This document shows positions 26,955-36,410 of a stretch of 64,000 nucleotides of DNA, piece by piece. The DNA is taken from the NCBI RefSeq assembly GCF_000935355.1, contig NZ_JXZC01000005.1, positions 181,278 to 245,277 on the forward strand, written 5' to 3'. Under the pieces are notes generated by a model. It worked only from the letters and a program-made list of their open reading frames with translations, ran no database searches and was not told where the DNA came from. Position numbers and translations under genes: made by a program. This DNA is from Rossellomorea aquimaris (GTDB taxonomy: Bacteria; Bacillota; Bacilli; Bacillales; Bacillaceae_B). Positions within the stretch are counted from its first letter, which is position 1; each line of letters begins with the position of its first letter.

Positions 26955-26983
26955 AAAAATAGAGAGCCCTATAGGCTCCCTAT
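26955..26983 (-). terminator. mbcS terminator
   Basis: AGAGAGCC and GGCTCCCT arms around 5 nt, then TTTTTT on the minus strand. Confidence 0.85.
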
Positions 26984-26989
26984 CCCAGA

Positions 26990-28573
26990 TTAGTTTTTAA
27001 CTGAACTCATTTCTTTTTGTCTTAGCTCGATTCTTCTGATCTTGCCTGAAGTTGTTTTCGGCAATTCATTCACGAATTCAATCTTACGAGGATATTTGTA
27101 AGGTGCGGTTAAGTCTTTAACATGCTGCTGAAGGGCAGGAATCAATTCCGGATCCTGTTGATCCACATCACCACGCAGGACGACAAAGGCTTTCACGATC
27201 AGTCCCCTTACTTCATCGGGACTTCCTACAACGGCACATTCCTGGACGGATGGGTGCTTGACCAGTGCATCTTCCACTTCGAAAGGTCCGATGGTATAGC
27301 CGGAGCTGATGATGATATCGTCACCGCGGCCCTCAAACCAGAAGTAACCGTCTTCATCCTTTTTCGCTTTATCACCCGTAATGTAGTAATCGCCTCTGAA
27401 TTGCATCGCAGTCCTTTCTGGATCTTTATAATAATTTTTGAACAGTGCAGGTGTTTCTACATGAACCGCGATGTCTCCCACTTCACCGACTTCACATGGG
27501 TACCCTTCTTCGTTGATGATTTCGACCCTGTTCCCGGGAGTCGGTTTTCCCATGGAGCCCGGTTTCAGCTCCATGCCTTTCATGATGCCGACGAGGAGCG
27601 TATTTTCTGTTTGGCCATAGCCATCACGGACTTCAATATTGAAGTGTCTCTTGAAGGCATCGATGACTTCCCTGTTTAATGGTTCCCCTGCCGATACCGC
27701 ACTATGTAATTGATCCAGTTTATAAGATCCGAGATTATCCACTTTTGCCATCAAGCGATATTCTGTCGGTGTGCAGCACAGAACATTTACCCGATTGTCC
27801 TGAAGCATTTGGAGATATTTATTGGGGTCGAATTTCCCTTGATAAACAAGTCCTGTAGCTCCAGACCCCAGTACAGATAGGAACGGACTCCAAATCCACT
27901 TTTGCCAACCGGGACCTGCCGTTGCCCAGACCGTATCTCCTTCTTCGATGCATAGCCATTCACGGGCAGCTGTCTTTAAGTGAGCATATGCCCAGCCATG
28001 AGTGTGTACTACTCCTTTAGGATTTCCTGTCGTACCTGACGTATAGGAAAGGAACGCCATATCGTCACGCTTTGTGTCAGCGAATGATAGTTCTTCAGAC
28101 GCTGTCTTCATTTCTTCTTCGATTGCAATCCAGCCGTCTTGCTTTTCTCCCACTACGAACTTCTTAAGATTCTCCATTCCCCTTACGTTTTCAAACTGCT
28201 CAACAAATGGAGAATATGCTACAATCCCTTTTACATCCCCGTGATCGATACGATACTCCAGATCTTTTGTCCGCAGCATTTCCGAGCTTGGAATCACAAC
28301 AAGGCCGGATTTAAGGGCTGCAAGATACACGGCGTACGCTTCAATTAAGCGTGGAACCATGACCAGGATGACATCCCCCTTTTCAAGGTTCGAACCGGAG
28401 AAAACGTTTCCAATTTTATTTACATTTTTTAATAACTGTGAGTATGTAATTTCTTCCTTTGTTCCTTCTTCGTTTTCCCACTTGATCGCAAGCTTTTCCT
28501 GATCACTTGCAAACTTCTCTACTTCCTCTACCAAATTGTACTTTTCCGGTGCGATCAATTCTTCCCTCTTCAT
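26990..28573 (-). CDS. mbcS: Acyl-CoA synthetase (MbcS/YtcI-like)
   Basis: 527 residues, AMP-forming ligase. P-loop-like FLSYTSGTTGNPKGVVHTHG, adenylate motif DGYGQTENTLLVG, hinge GRGDDIIISSGYTIGPFEVE and catalytic lysine in PKTTSGKIRRIELRQ. Length and neighbours (ytcJ) match B. subtilis MbcS, which activates branched-chain acids (methylbutyrate, isobutyrate). The terminal lysine is a potential site for AcuA-type acetylation, by analogy with AcsA. GGGGGAG site. Cytosolic. Confidence 0.9.
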   Translation of the reverse strand: MKREELIAPEKYNLVEEVEKFASDQEKLAIKWENEEGTKEEITYSQLLKNVNKIGNVFSGSNLEKGDVILVMVPRLIEAYAVYLAALKSGLVVIPSSEMLRTKDLEYRIDHGDVKGIVAYSPFVEQFENVRGMENLKKFVVGEKQDGWIAIEEEMKTASEELSFADTKRDDMAFLSYTSGTTGNPKGVVHTHGWAYAHLKTAAREWLCIEEGDTVWATAGPGWQKWIWSPFLSVLGSGATGLVYQGKFDPNKYLQMLQDNRVNVLCCTPTEYRLMAKVDNLGSYKLDQLHSAVSAGEPLNREVIDAFKRHFNIEVRDGYGQTENTLLVGIMKGMELKPGSMGKPTPGNRVEIINEEGYPCEVGEVGDIAVHVETPALFKNYYKDPERTAMQFRGDYYITGDKAKKDEDGYFWFEGRGDDIIISSGYTIGPFEVEDALVKHPSVQECAVVGSPDEVRGLIVKAFVVLRGDVDQQDPELIPALQQHVKDLTAPYKYPRKIEFVNELPKTTSGKIRRIELRQKEMSSVKN

Positions 28574-28680
28574 TCTGACTCCCCCTTGTTTGTCGATACT
28601 ACTTCTTCATTATACAAAAAAATTTAAATTTTTTAAATTGTTTGTTTATATTTCGTTTATAGTCAAATTGTGAGGACTTT

Positions 28681-28767
28681 CGACAAACGACTCACCTCCG
28701 CTGCTTTTGGGGTCTCGACCTTTCCTCTATCTCCCCCAAGAGTCAAGTGCCTTCCGCTACAATCCAC
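28681..28767 (-). repeat. Interspersed GC-rich palindrome, copy 3 (decayed)
   Basis: Carries GGGGTCTCG, a CCC-CAAGAGTC block and CCTTCCGCTACAATCCAC, matching the 3' half of copy 1 in the same orientation, with the other half shortened. Confidence 0.6.
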
Positions 28768-28920
28768 TCTGTGCTTCTATGTAGCAAGGAAATATCTCGA
28801 TAATTATCTTGCTTGGTTCCAAGTGCTGGAGATTCCATCATAAATTTATTGATTTTTAACAGATTTGTTCGTGTGTTTATTATTTAATTTCGGTACATTT
28901 GATTTTAGCTATTTCCAGCG

Positions 28921-29042
28921 GTTGATTGGAGTGCAAGACGAAGACTCCTGCGGGAAAAGTAGCTTATGTGAGACCCCGCAGGCTTGCCGAGGAGGCTCAC
29001 GGGCTACCCGCGGAAAGCGTAGTCTTGCACGGAAATCATTAG
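28921..29042 (+). repeat. Interspersed GC-rich palindrome, copy 4
   Basis: Begins GTTGATTGGAGTGCAAGAC, includes GACTCCTGCGGG, GAGACCCCGC, GAGGAGGCTC and CCGCGGAAAGCG, and ends GTCTTGCACGGAAATCATT. Opposite in orientation to copy 3, as copies 1 and 2 are. The rest of the 28574-29129 gap has no gene. Confidence 0.8.
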
Positions 29043-29129
29043 CGGTATTGAGAATACACTTCTATTTTTAGTTTTATCCCATCCTCTTTCATCATAGTAA
29101 AAAACAACATTAGACTTTAACAGAGCCAA

Positions 29130-29168
29130 AAAGAAAAAATAAAAAGGAGCGAGAGAATCTCGCTCCTT
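29130..29168 (-). terminator. sspA terminator
   Basis: AAGGAGCGAGA with TCTCGCTCCTT, 3-nt loop, then TTTATTTTTTC on the minus strand. Confidence 0.9.
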
Positions 29169-29185
29169 GTAGCCATTGTATTTAA

Positions 29186-29389
29186 TTATTTTGCGTATCC
29201 GCCACCGATTTGTTGTTCAGCCATTTGAACTAAACGTTTAGTGATTTCACCACCTACAGAACCGTTAGCGCGTGCTGTTGCATCTGGACCAAGTTGAACT
29301 CCGAATTCTGAAGCGATTTCGTATTTCATTTGGTCGATTGCTTGTTGAGCTCCTGGAGCTACTAATTGATTTGAACTTCTGTTTGCCAT
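29186..29389 (-). CDS. sspA: Alpha/beta-type small acid-soluble spore protein
   Basis: 67 residues. Both SASP signatures: [10 protein letters not shown] (germination-protease cut site region, E-I-A) and the DNA-binding [22 protein letters not shown]. Coats spore DNA. Preceded by AAGGAGG and a sigma-G-like promoter. Adjacent to thiI as in B. subtilis sspA. Confidence 0.97.
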   Translation of the reverse strand: MANRSSNQLVAPGAQQAIDQMKYEIASEFGVQLGPDATARANGSVGGEITKRLVQMAEQQIGGGYAK

Positions 29390-29410
29390 GTGTTTTCACC
29401 TCCTTGTGAA

Positions 29411-29440
29411 TATAGATTGTGCGAAAACACATGGCTTCAT
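29411..29440 (-). promoter_or_regulatory. Sigma-G-like promoter of sspA
   Basis: Minus strand GCATG, 18 nt, CAATCTA; fits GNATR - 18 - CATNNTA with one -10 mismatch. Confidence 0.55.
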
Positions 29441-29473
29441 GCAAAGAAAACAGTTGGTAAATAATCCTAAATT

Positions 29474-30685
29474 TTAGAGTAGTTCGTCAAATGCTTTTTC
29501 TGTATTTAAACCTGTCGATCCATCGATCGTAATGGTTTCTGTTTCGTCCACTGCGTCTTTAATCAGGGTGTCGAAATCAACGAAGCTTTCATAATACTCC
29601 ACTTTTTCTTTTTTAGGTCTTGTTTTTGGTGCTGGAGGAGTGAAAATCGTACAGCAATCCTCGTAAGGAAGAATTGAAATGTCATGTGTATCGATTTTTT
29701 GAGCGATATCAATGATTTCTAACTTGTCCATAGCGATGAGCGGTCGCAACACCGGTGTGTTGGTGACATCATTGATGGCTTGCATGCTCTCTAAAGTCTG
29801 ACTCGCCACCTGTCCGAGGCTTTCCCCGGTCACAAGTGCCAACCCTTCGTTCTTATGGCGAATCTGATCTGCAATCCGGAGCATCATCCGTCGCGTTGAA
29901 GTCATGGTGTAATTTTCAGGAACCTGATCATGAATCGTTTGCTGAATTTTCGTGAACGGCACGATATGCAACTTCACCTTCCCGCTGAATGCAGACAGCT
30001 TCTTCGAAAGATCGACCACTTTTTGCTTGGCCCTTTCACTTGTAAATGGCGGGCTATGGAAATGAACGGCCTCCACCTCGACGCCTCTTTTCATCGTTAA
30101 ATAACCTGCAACCGGACTATCGATCCCTCCTGAGAGCATCAGCATCGCTTTCCCGCTTGCCCCTACAGGCATCCCGGTTGAGCCTTGATAGATTTCAGAG
30201 GAGAGATAGACACCTTCTTTTCTCACTTCTACGTTTAATTTAATATCGGGATTTTTCACATCGACCTTTAAACCGTCCATATTGCGAAGAATGTAGGATC
30301 CCACTTCGTAATTCAATTCATTGGTGTCCATGGAAAACTTTTTATCCGCTCTGCGGGCAGATACCTTAAATGTTTTTCCAGGCTCGAAATTCTTCTGAAC
30401 GAGCGCTAATCCTGCTTTGCTTATTTCTTCAATATCCTGGGCTACCTTTACAACCGGGCTGAACGATTGGATCCCGAATATCTTTTCCAATCTTGGGATA
30501 ATCTCCTCTCCGTTCTCGTCACCTAACTGAATATGCAGTCGGTCGCGGCTTGCTGAAACCGAGATCGTCGGAAAATCCTTCAATGCTTCCAAGATGTTTT
30601 CCCGTAACTTAGCTGTAAATTGCTTTCTGTTCCTACCTTTTGTTGAAATCTCACCGTATCTTACTAGTATGCGATTATAATTCAT
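29474..30685 (-). CDS. thiI: tRNA 4-thiouridine synthase ThiI
   Basis: 403 residues from ATG 30685 (GAGGAG 7 nt upstream); the longer frame runs back into nifZ and lacks a ribosome site. NFLD-THUMP region (about 60-165), then PP-loop SGGIDSPVAGYLTMKRG. No rhodanese domain, the short type of Bacillus. Uses sulfur delivered by NifZ to make s4U in tRNA. Overlaps nifZ by ATGA. Confidence 0.96.
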   Translation of the reverse strand: MNYNRILVRYGEISTKGRNRKQFTAKLRENILEALKDFPTISVSASRDRLHIQLGDENGEEIIPRLEKIFGIQSFSPVVKVAQDIEEISKAGLALVQKNFEPGKTFKVSARRADKKFSMDTNELNYEVGSYILRNMDGLKVDVKNPDIKLNVEVRKEGVYLSSEIYQGSTGMPVGASGKAMLMLSGGIDSPVAGYLTMKRGVEVEAVHFHSPPFTSERAKQKVVDLSKKLSAFSGKVKLHIVPFTKIQQTIHDQVPENYTMTSTRRMMLRIADQIRHKNEGLALVTGESLGQVASQTLESMQAINDVTNTPVLRPLIAMDKLEIIDIAQKIDTHDISILPYEDCCTIFTPPAPKTRPKKEKVEYYESFVDFDTLIKDAVDETETITIDGSTGLNTEKAFDELL

Positions 30686-31833
30686 CGTGATCTCCTCATT
30701 GTCTTTTGTAATAGAGCTATTTCCTTCTTTAATAACTGTATGAATTGCCGGCATTCTTCCATTGTATTGTGAAAAGATAAGCTGATTCGGATGGAGCTGT
30801 TCGCCAGATTCTCTGGTACACCCATGGATAGTAGCGTTTGACTTGGCTTACTTTGCTTGGAGGAACAGGCACTTGTTGTCGACACATACACCTCATGCCG
30901 ATCTAATGCATGAACGACCACTTCACCTTTGAAATCCTGTATGGAAAAGTTAAGGATGTGAGGGGCATGATGTGAGAGGGGTGTATGAACGGTCACACCT
31001 TCCATCCTTTCCAATTCTCTCCTTAAATACCTTTGGTTTTCTTCCATTAAAGGAAGCTTCTGTATACTTTCCGCCAGGTGCATTCTTAATGCTTTTGCAA
31101 ATGATGCGATTCCCCCTGTATTTTCCGTACCGCTTCTGAGATTACCTTCCTGCTCCCCGCCGGATATGATAGGCGAAAGCTGGAGTCCGTCCCTCACGAA
31201 TAGCATTCCTGTTCCTTTGATCCCATGAATTTTATGAGCGGAAATGCTGCATAAATCAATGAGCTTCTCATTTAAAATAAGAGGGACCTTTCCGCACGCC
31301 TGAACGGCATCGACATGAAAAAGGATCTTTGGATAGTCCTTCAGCATCGTCCCTATTTCCCGGATGGGCTGGACACTTCCGATTTCGTTGTTCACTTGCA
31401 TGACAGATACAAGAATGGTGTCATCCTGAATTGCTTCTTTTACTTTTTCAGGCCGGATTCTGCCTTGATCATTCACATCAAGATACGTCACAGAATACCC
31501 GAGCCCCTCTAATTGCTTTACGGCATTCTGGACGGAAGGATGTTCTATTTTGGTCGTAATGATATGTTTCCCTCTGTGACCGTATTGCAAAGCCGTCCCT
31601 TTTATCGCCAGATTATTTGATTCTGTTCCACCGGAAGTGAAAAACACTTCTTTCTTTTTTATCTCTAATAAAGAAGCCACTTGCTCCCTGGACTGCTGAA
31701 TTAATTTCTCTATTTGCCCTCCAAAAGAATGGATGGATGAAGGGTTGGCATAATAACTTTCATTCACTTTAATAAATGTATCCAGTACTTCCTTATATGG
31801 CTTGGTTGTTGCACTATTATCTAAGTAAATCAA
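30682..31833 (-). CDS. nifZ: Cysteine desulfurase NifZ (IscS/NifS type)
   Basis: 383 residues from TTG 31833, giving MIYLDNSATTKPY, the normal beginning; a GAGGGTGG ribosome site precedes it and an ATG 39 nt upstream does not have one. PLP lysine in SISAHKIHGIKGTGML and active-site cysteine in STTSACSSKQSKPSQ. Delivers sulfur to ThiI. Coupled by ATGA overlap with thiI, as in B. subtilis. Confidence 0.93.
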   Translation of the reverse strand: MIYLDNSATTKPYKEVLDTFIKVNESYYANPSSIHSFGGQIEKLIQQSREQVASLLEIKKKEVFFTSGGTESNNLAIKGTALQYGHRGKHIITTKIEHPSVQNAVKQLEGLGYSVTYLDVNDQGRIRPEKVKEAIQDDTILVSVMQVNNEIGSVQPIREIGTMLKDYPKILFHVDAVQACGKVPLILNEKLIDLCSISAHKIHGIKGTGMLFVRDGLQLSPIISGGEQEGNLRSGTENTGGIASFAKALRMHLAESIQKLPLMEENQRYLRRELERMEGVTVHTPLSHHAPHILNFSIQDFKGEVVVHALDRHEVYVSTTSACSSKQSKPSQTLLSMGVPENLANSSIRISLSFHNTMEECRQFIQLLKKEIALLQKTMRRSR

Positions 31834-32131
31834 GATTCCACCCTCTTTTACTAAGCTAGCAGATATATTCAATCACTAATCTTACCATAAATCATCCCGA
31901 ACCCAAATGATATTCATGGTGCAGGGAAAGATATTATTGTAGTAATACTAATTCTCTATGCTATTTCGATAATTTTTTGCAATTTCCAAAAATAATCATT
32001 GAAAAATGACAGAATTTTTGCGAGAATCATAAAGGAAATAACCACGAAAGTTATTTAAATATACTAAATTGTAAGATTATTTAGTTTTTCGACATTTTTC
32101 TACAATCTTATGATAAGATATTTTTTGCTTA

Positions 32132-32145
32132 TGATAACGATTACA
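32132..32145 (+). promoter_or_regulatory. cre-like site upstream of braB
   Basis: TGATAACGATTACA, 13 of 14 positions of the cre consensus, ending 15 bp before the start codon. Its place below the promoter suggests a CcpA roadblock. Confidence 0.5.
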
Positions 32146-32160
32146 AACGGAGGGGTATAT

Positions 32161-33501
32161 ATGAAAGAGAAAGCGCTATCATTTAGCCAAATCTTTACGA
32201 TAGGATTAATGCTTTTTGCTCTTTTCCTCGGAGCAGGTAATATGATCTTCCCGCCATTTTTAGGGCAGCAAGCCGGAGAACATGTGTGGACAGGTATTAT
32301 CGGCTTTCTCATAACTGGAGTGGGACTTCCTTTATTGGGTGTTATCGCCATCGCCAAATCTGGAGGAGATCTTCAGACACTTGCAAATCGAGTTCATCCT
32401 TTATATGGACTAGTATTTACGATTGTGATGTACTTGGCCATTGGACCATTTTTCGGGATTCCGAGAACCGGTACGGTTGCTTATGAAATCGGAGTGATCC
32501 CATTTTTACCTGGAGATGTTGCAAAATACGGAACTCCTTTATTCATTTATACGATCATCTTTTTTGGATTAACCGCATGGCTTGCGATGAACCCTTCAAA
32601 GCTCGTAGACAGAATCGGAAAGATTTTAACACCTTCCCTGATTGTGATCCTTACAATCTTAGTGGTCAAGAGTATCGTAACTCCTATGGGAGATTTCGGG
32701 GCACCGAACCCCGCTTATCAGGATGGGCCTTTATTCAAAGGATTCATTGAAGGGTATCTGACAATGGATACTATCGCTGCTTTAGTGTTTGGGATTGTGG
32801 TGATCAATTCAATTAAAGACCGTGGTGTGACGAGTAAAGCAAACCTGACTCGGATAACGATCATTGCAGGGGTCATCGCTGCAATCGGTTTAGCACTTGT
32901 TTATTTATCTTTAAGTTACATTGGAGCTACAAGTACAGATTCCATCGGTACTCAAGCTAACGGTGGTGCCATTCTATCAGCGGCAGCGAGTCATTTATTC
33001 GGTTCTTTAGGAACAGTCATCCTGGGACTGGCAATCACGTTTGCATGCATCACTACATCAGTCGGACTCGTTTCTGCATGTTCACAATATTTCGCGAAGA
33101 TTCTTCCGGTATCTTATCCGAAGCTAGTGATCATCATGTCTGCATTTAGTATGATTATTGCCAATATTGGGTTGACTCAGCTGATTGCGGTATCATTACC
33201 GGTACTCATCTTCATTTATCCATTGGCCATCGTATTGATCTTACTGTCATTCATGCACAATGGATTCAACGGCTATTCTCTCGTCTACGTGGGAGCCCTG
33301 ATTCCAACAGGTTTAATCAGCTTAATTGATGGCATTAAAACCGCTGGGGTAGACGTGACAGCCATCAGTCAATCACTTGAATTTCTTCCTTTCTACACAC
33401 AAGGGATCGGCTGGTTAGTACCGGCGATGGTCGGTGCAATCATCGGCTTCGTGATTGCCGCACTTGCAGGGCAGACGAAGCGCACGTTTGAAGCCAGTTA
33501 A
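32161..33501 (+). CDS. braB: Branched-chain amino acid carrier BraB/BrnQ
   Basis: 446 residues from ATG 32161 (GGAGGGG 6 nt before; a longer frame is possible but unlikely). Twelve membrane helices. FLGAGNMIFPPFLGQQAGE near residue 20 is the LIVCS family signature. Na+- or H+-coupled uptake of Leu, Ile and Val. Position between nifZ and ezrA matches braB. Confidence 0.95.
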   Translation: MKEKALSFSQIFTIGLMLFALFLGAGNMIFPPFLGQQAGEHVWTGIIGFLITGVGLPLLGVIAIAKSGGDLQTLANRVHPLYGLVFTIVMYLAIGPFFGIPRTGTVAYEIGVIPFLPGDVAKYGTPLFIYTIIFFGLTAWLAMNPSKLVDRIGKILTPSLIVILTILVVKSIVTPMGDFGAPNPAYQDGPLFKGFIEGYLTMDTIAALVFGIVVINSIKDRGVTSKANLTRITIIAGVIAAIGLALVYLSLSYIGATSTDSIGTQANGGAILSAAASHLFGSLGTVILGLAITFACITTSVGLVSACSQYFAKILPVSYPKLVIIMSAFSMIIANIGLTQLIAVSLPVLIFIYPLAIVLILLSFMHNGFNGYSLVYVGALIPTGLISLIDGIKTAGVDVTAISQSLEFLPFYTQGIGWLVPAMVGAIIGFVIAALAGQTKRTFEAS

Positions 33502-33528
33502 GACCGATCCCAAGGGATGGTAAACATG

Positions 33529-33573
33529 AAAAAGGACTGATTTAGAATCAAGATTCTAAATCAGTCCTTTTAA
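33529..33573. terminator. Bidirectional terminator braB/ezrA
   Basis: 19-bp perfect stem 33531-33549 with 33552-33570, T tracts on both sides. Confidence 0.9.
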
Positions 33574-33586
33574 TTTGTGAGGATTA

Positions 33587-35281
33587 TCATTTTCCCTCAA
33601 GGTCCATCATTTTCTCTATTTTCTTAAGAGCACCCGGCTCTACTTTTTCAATCGTTGTTGCGGCTTCTTCTAATGCTTTTCGGTAATCATAGTCACGGAA
33701 GGCTTCTTCAGCAGACTGAAGACCATCTCTGACTGAACTATACTTACTGCGATAGCGATTTCCGTATTGAATGATTTTCTCCGATAGAAGGACATTATCG
33801 ATTAAATCTCCCGTCTTCGTATAGAAATGATCGACAGTGTCTTCAGCCCCCATTAATGTTTCTTGTACAAACTTCATGTTTAAAGGCTTCTCCGTTAAAC
33901 TGGCATTCACTTGCTCGATCTTCAGATGTACTTCATCAAGAAGATCTTTGTAATCTGCAGGCAGGCCTGGAACATTACTCTTTGAGATCATTCTGCTGGC
34001 TTCAGCCACCTTCTTCTTCAGCTCCTGAATTTTCTCACGGGTTGCCAGTTCATCCTTACGCAAGTTCTGTAAGTAGATGGTAAACTCACTTTGCTCCCGA
34101 TTCAGTTCTTCCAGCCCATTTCTGATTTCCTTCAATTCATCACTTAAAGTGGAATAGGCTGTGCCATTCGATTCTTCTTTATTCATCAACATTTCGTGGC
34201 GCTTTGAAAGGTGAATGATTTTCTTTTCGATTTCGCTAGGTGTTCCAAGGTCTGCATCATGAAGATGGTAGCCTTGTTTCACTAAGCTTACTTCAGATTG
34301 GATATCTTCATTATCTTCCTTGGCCTTGATCAATCCTTCAGTCGTCTGATCTTTATACTGTTGGACAAAGTGCTTGGCATGAACTTCTTTTTCCAGCAAA
34401 TCGTATAGGGTCTCGACTGTCACCTTGATTTCCTGGATACCTTCTTCTACTTCTTCTACATGAAGCTCTTCAAGATTTTTATTGAAATGGAGGAGGGTTT
34501 CCTTCAGGGATGAGACCTCTTTTCCAACTTCGATATGATCAAGCATGTATCCTTGGTCCTTCATCTCCACGTAACCAGCTTCAAGCTCCGATAACTGAGA
34601 TGGTAAAACATTTTCACAATCGGTGATCAGCTTAGGGATCGTCTCCATTTTGTAGGAAACATCTTTCATTTCCTGTGCCAGGCTAAGCACGATTTCTCTC
34701 GCATCCAAATAATTCCCCTGCTCTGTCAATTCATTGAATCGGTTCATTTGTTCAGCGAGCTTATCCAAGGTATTCTCTATGTACTTAGCTGTTTGACCAT
34801 ATGTATGACGATACGCAAGTAACTGTTTTTTACTGTTTCTATATTCTTCCTGAAGAGATTGGATTTCTTCACGGTTCTTCTCTTCACTGCCAATTAATTC
34901 ATTTAATTCTGATAGTATTTCCTTAATTTTCTCTTCAGTTTCTGTAAGGACCTTGTCGATCAAGGATAGGGTCTCTTTTGTTTTCGAAAAACGAAATTTA
35001 TCGGTGTACTCTTCTGCATCGAATAGTAGTTCTTCAACATCAGGAAGCTGCACAGCAACAATCTCATCCCATCCCTGTCTCCAACCGTCGAACAATTCCT
35101 CTGTTTGCCCCGTCATATTCAATTGTTTCACTTTGGAGAGTTCATCTGAAACCGGCTTGTTCATAATTTCGATTTTCCAAGCTTCATAACGATCGATTTC
35201 AGCATAATATTTTTTTCTAGAGATAAAACCAATAAGGAATATGATTAAGATAAGTATTATTCCACCGATGACGTATTGCAT
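33587..35281 (-). CDS. ezrA: Septation ring regulator EzrA
   Basis: 564 residues from ATG 35281 (AGGGGG 6 nt upstream). One N-terminal transmembrane helix (about 3-21), then IDRYEAWK and a continuous spectrin-like helical domain to the end. Membrane-bound modulator of FtsZ ring formation. No loss of the conserved C-terminal QNR-like region can be judged by eye (QYGNRYRSKY present). Alone in its transcription unit. Confidence 0.95.
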   Translation of the reverse strand: MQYVIGGIILILIIFLIGFISRKKYYAEIDRYEAWKIEIMNKPVSDELSKVKQLNMTGQTEELFDGWRQGWDEIVAVQLPDVEELLFDAEEYTDKFRFSKTKETLSLIDKVLTETEEKIKEILSELNELIGSEEKNREEIQSLQEEYRNSKKQLLAYRHTYGQTAKYIENTLDKLAEQMNRFNELTEQGNYLDAREIVLSLAQEMKDVSYKMETIPKLITDCENVLPSQLSELEAGYVEMKDQGYMLDHIEVGKEVSSLKETLLHFNKNLEELHVEEVEEGIQEIKVTVETLYDLLEKEVHAKHFVQQYKDQTTEGLIKAKEDNEDIQSEVSLVKQGYHLHDADLGTPSEIEKKIIHLSKRHEMLMNKEESNGTAYSTLSDELKEIRNGLEELNREQSEFTIYLQNLRKDELATREKIQELKKKVAEASRMISKSNVPGLPADYKDLLDEVHLKIEQVNASLTEKPLNMKFVQETLMGAEDTVDHFYTKTGDLIDNVLLSEKIIQYGNRYRSKYSSVRDGLQSAEEAFRDYDYRKALEEAATTIEKVEPGALKKIEKMMDLEGK

Positions 35282-35566
35282 CTTAAGCCCCCTGTTCAAC
35301 TATTCAGTAGACATCTATATCAATTTGAATGTTTCATTGTTTCATTAATAAATTCTCATTGCTATAATGATACCATGTTAACGACAATTTTTGACTATTA
35401 ATTTCTAATTTTTCAGTGATAAAAAGACATTTTCAGTAATATCAAGGGGAAATTGACTTTTTTATATGTATTTTTGATATTACTTTTCATTGCATATGCG
35501 AAAGTGAAGGCGGCAATTTGATTTCACAGTGCTTTTTCATACTAAAAAACAAGGAAGTGAAGACTT
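35282..35566. other. Gene-free gap ezrA/hisJ
   Basis: A/T-rich. TTTCAGTGAT and TTTCAGTAAT end 20 nt apart (35420 and 35440), the start of a possible 20-nt array too short to call. ezrA and hisJ promoters must lie here but none stands out. Confidence 0.4.
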
Positions 35567-36361
35567 TTGGTGAAAGTGGACGGACATATTCATACCCCTT
35601 TTTGTCCTCATGGAAGTGAGGATTCATTTGAAATGTATATTGAAAGAGCGATCTCCTTAAACTATTCTGCTATAACATTTACGGAGCATGCGCCACTTCC
35701 CCAGGGCTTTGAAGATACAACACCGGACAAGGATAGCGGAATGGACCCATCACATCTTTTAGAATATTTTCAAACTCTGGATATCCTTAAGGGGAAATAT
35801 AAAGATAGAATCACGATCCGTTCAGGATTAGAGGTTGATTACATTGCTGGATTTGAAAAAGAAACAGCGGAATTTTTAAATGCTTACGGGCCTCGATTGG
35901 ATGATAGCATTCTATCCGTCCATTTTTTACAGCACGAGGGAAGATGGGATTGTCTGGACTTCAGCCCTGAAGTATTCCAATCTATGATTGAGCATTACGG
36001 ATCCGTCGATGCGATTTACGAACGCTATTATGATACGGTATTAAAGTCGATCAGAGCTGACTTGGGACCCTATAAGCCTAAGCGGATCGGTCATATGACC
36101 CTCGTAAAGAAATTTCAACAGCTCTATCCCGCTTCCCATACTTTTTCAGATAAAACTTCCATGATATTAAAAGAGATGGAATCGGGAAATCTGGAATTGG
36201 ATTATAATGGCGCAGGCCTGGTTAAACCCTATTGTGGTGAGTCCTATCCGCCAGCAGATATCATCCGACAAGCCCTTTCCTTAGGCATCAAAACCGTTTA
36301 CGGTTCCGATGCCCATACAGCTGCCGGTATTGAACAAGGCAGGGCAGAGATGAAACTCTGA
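35567..36361 (+). CDS. hisJ: Histidinol-phosphatase HisJ (PHP family)
   Basis: 264 residues. PHP metal-site HIHTPFCPHG at the N-terminus, TFTEHAPLP, GLEVDYI, and the last GSDAHTA. Converts histidinol phosphate to histidinol. Start at TTG 35567, 9 nt after AAGGAAG; a GTG follows directly. Located between ezrA and refZ as in B. subtilis. Confidence 0.94.
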   Translation: MVKVDGHIHTPFCPHGSEDSFEMYIERAISLNYSAITFTEHAPLPQGFEDTTPDKDSGMDPSHLLEYFQTLDILKGKYKDRITIRSGLEVDYIAGFEKETAEFLNAYGPRLDDSILSVHFLQHEGRWDCLDFSPEVFQSMIEHYGSVDAIYERYYDTVLKSIRADLGPYKPKRIGHMTLVKKFQQLYPASHTFSDKTSMILKEMESGNLELDYNGAGLVKPYCGESYPPADIIRQALSLGIKTVYGSDAHTAAGIEQGRAEMKL

Positions 36362-36362
36362 A

Positions 36363-36404
36363 AGACAAAGAACTCTTCTCCTAGACGAGAAGAGTTCTTT
36401 GTCT
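36363..36404. terminator. Bidirectional terminator hisJ/refZ
   Basis: 18-bp perfect stem (36363-36380 with 36387-36404) and 6-nt loop. Confidence 0.85.
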
Positions 36405-36410
36405 ATCTGC

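Noticed and set aside
35400..35440. Another 20-nt array (TTTCAGTRAT)
   Set aside because: Only two clear units; noted in the gap feature but too short to support.
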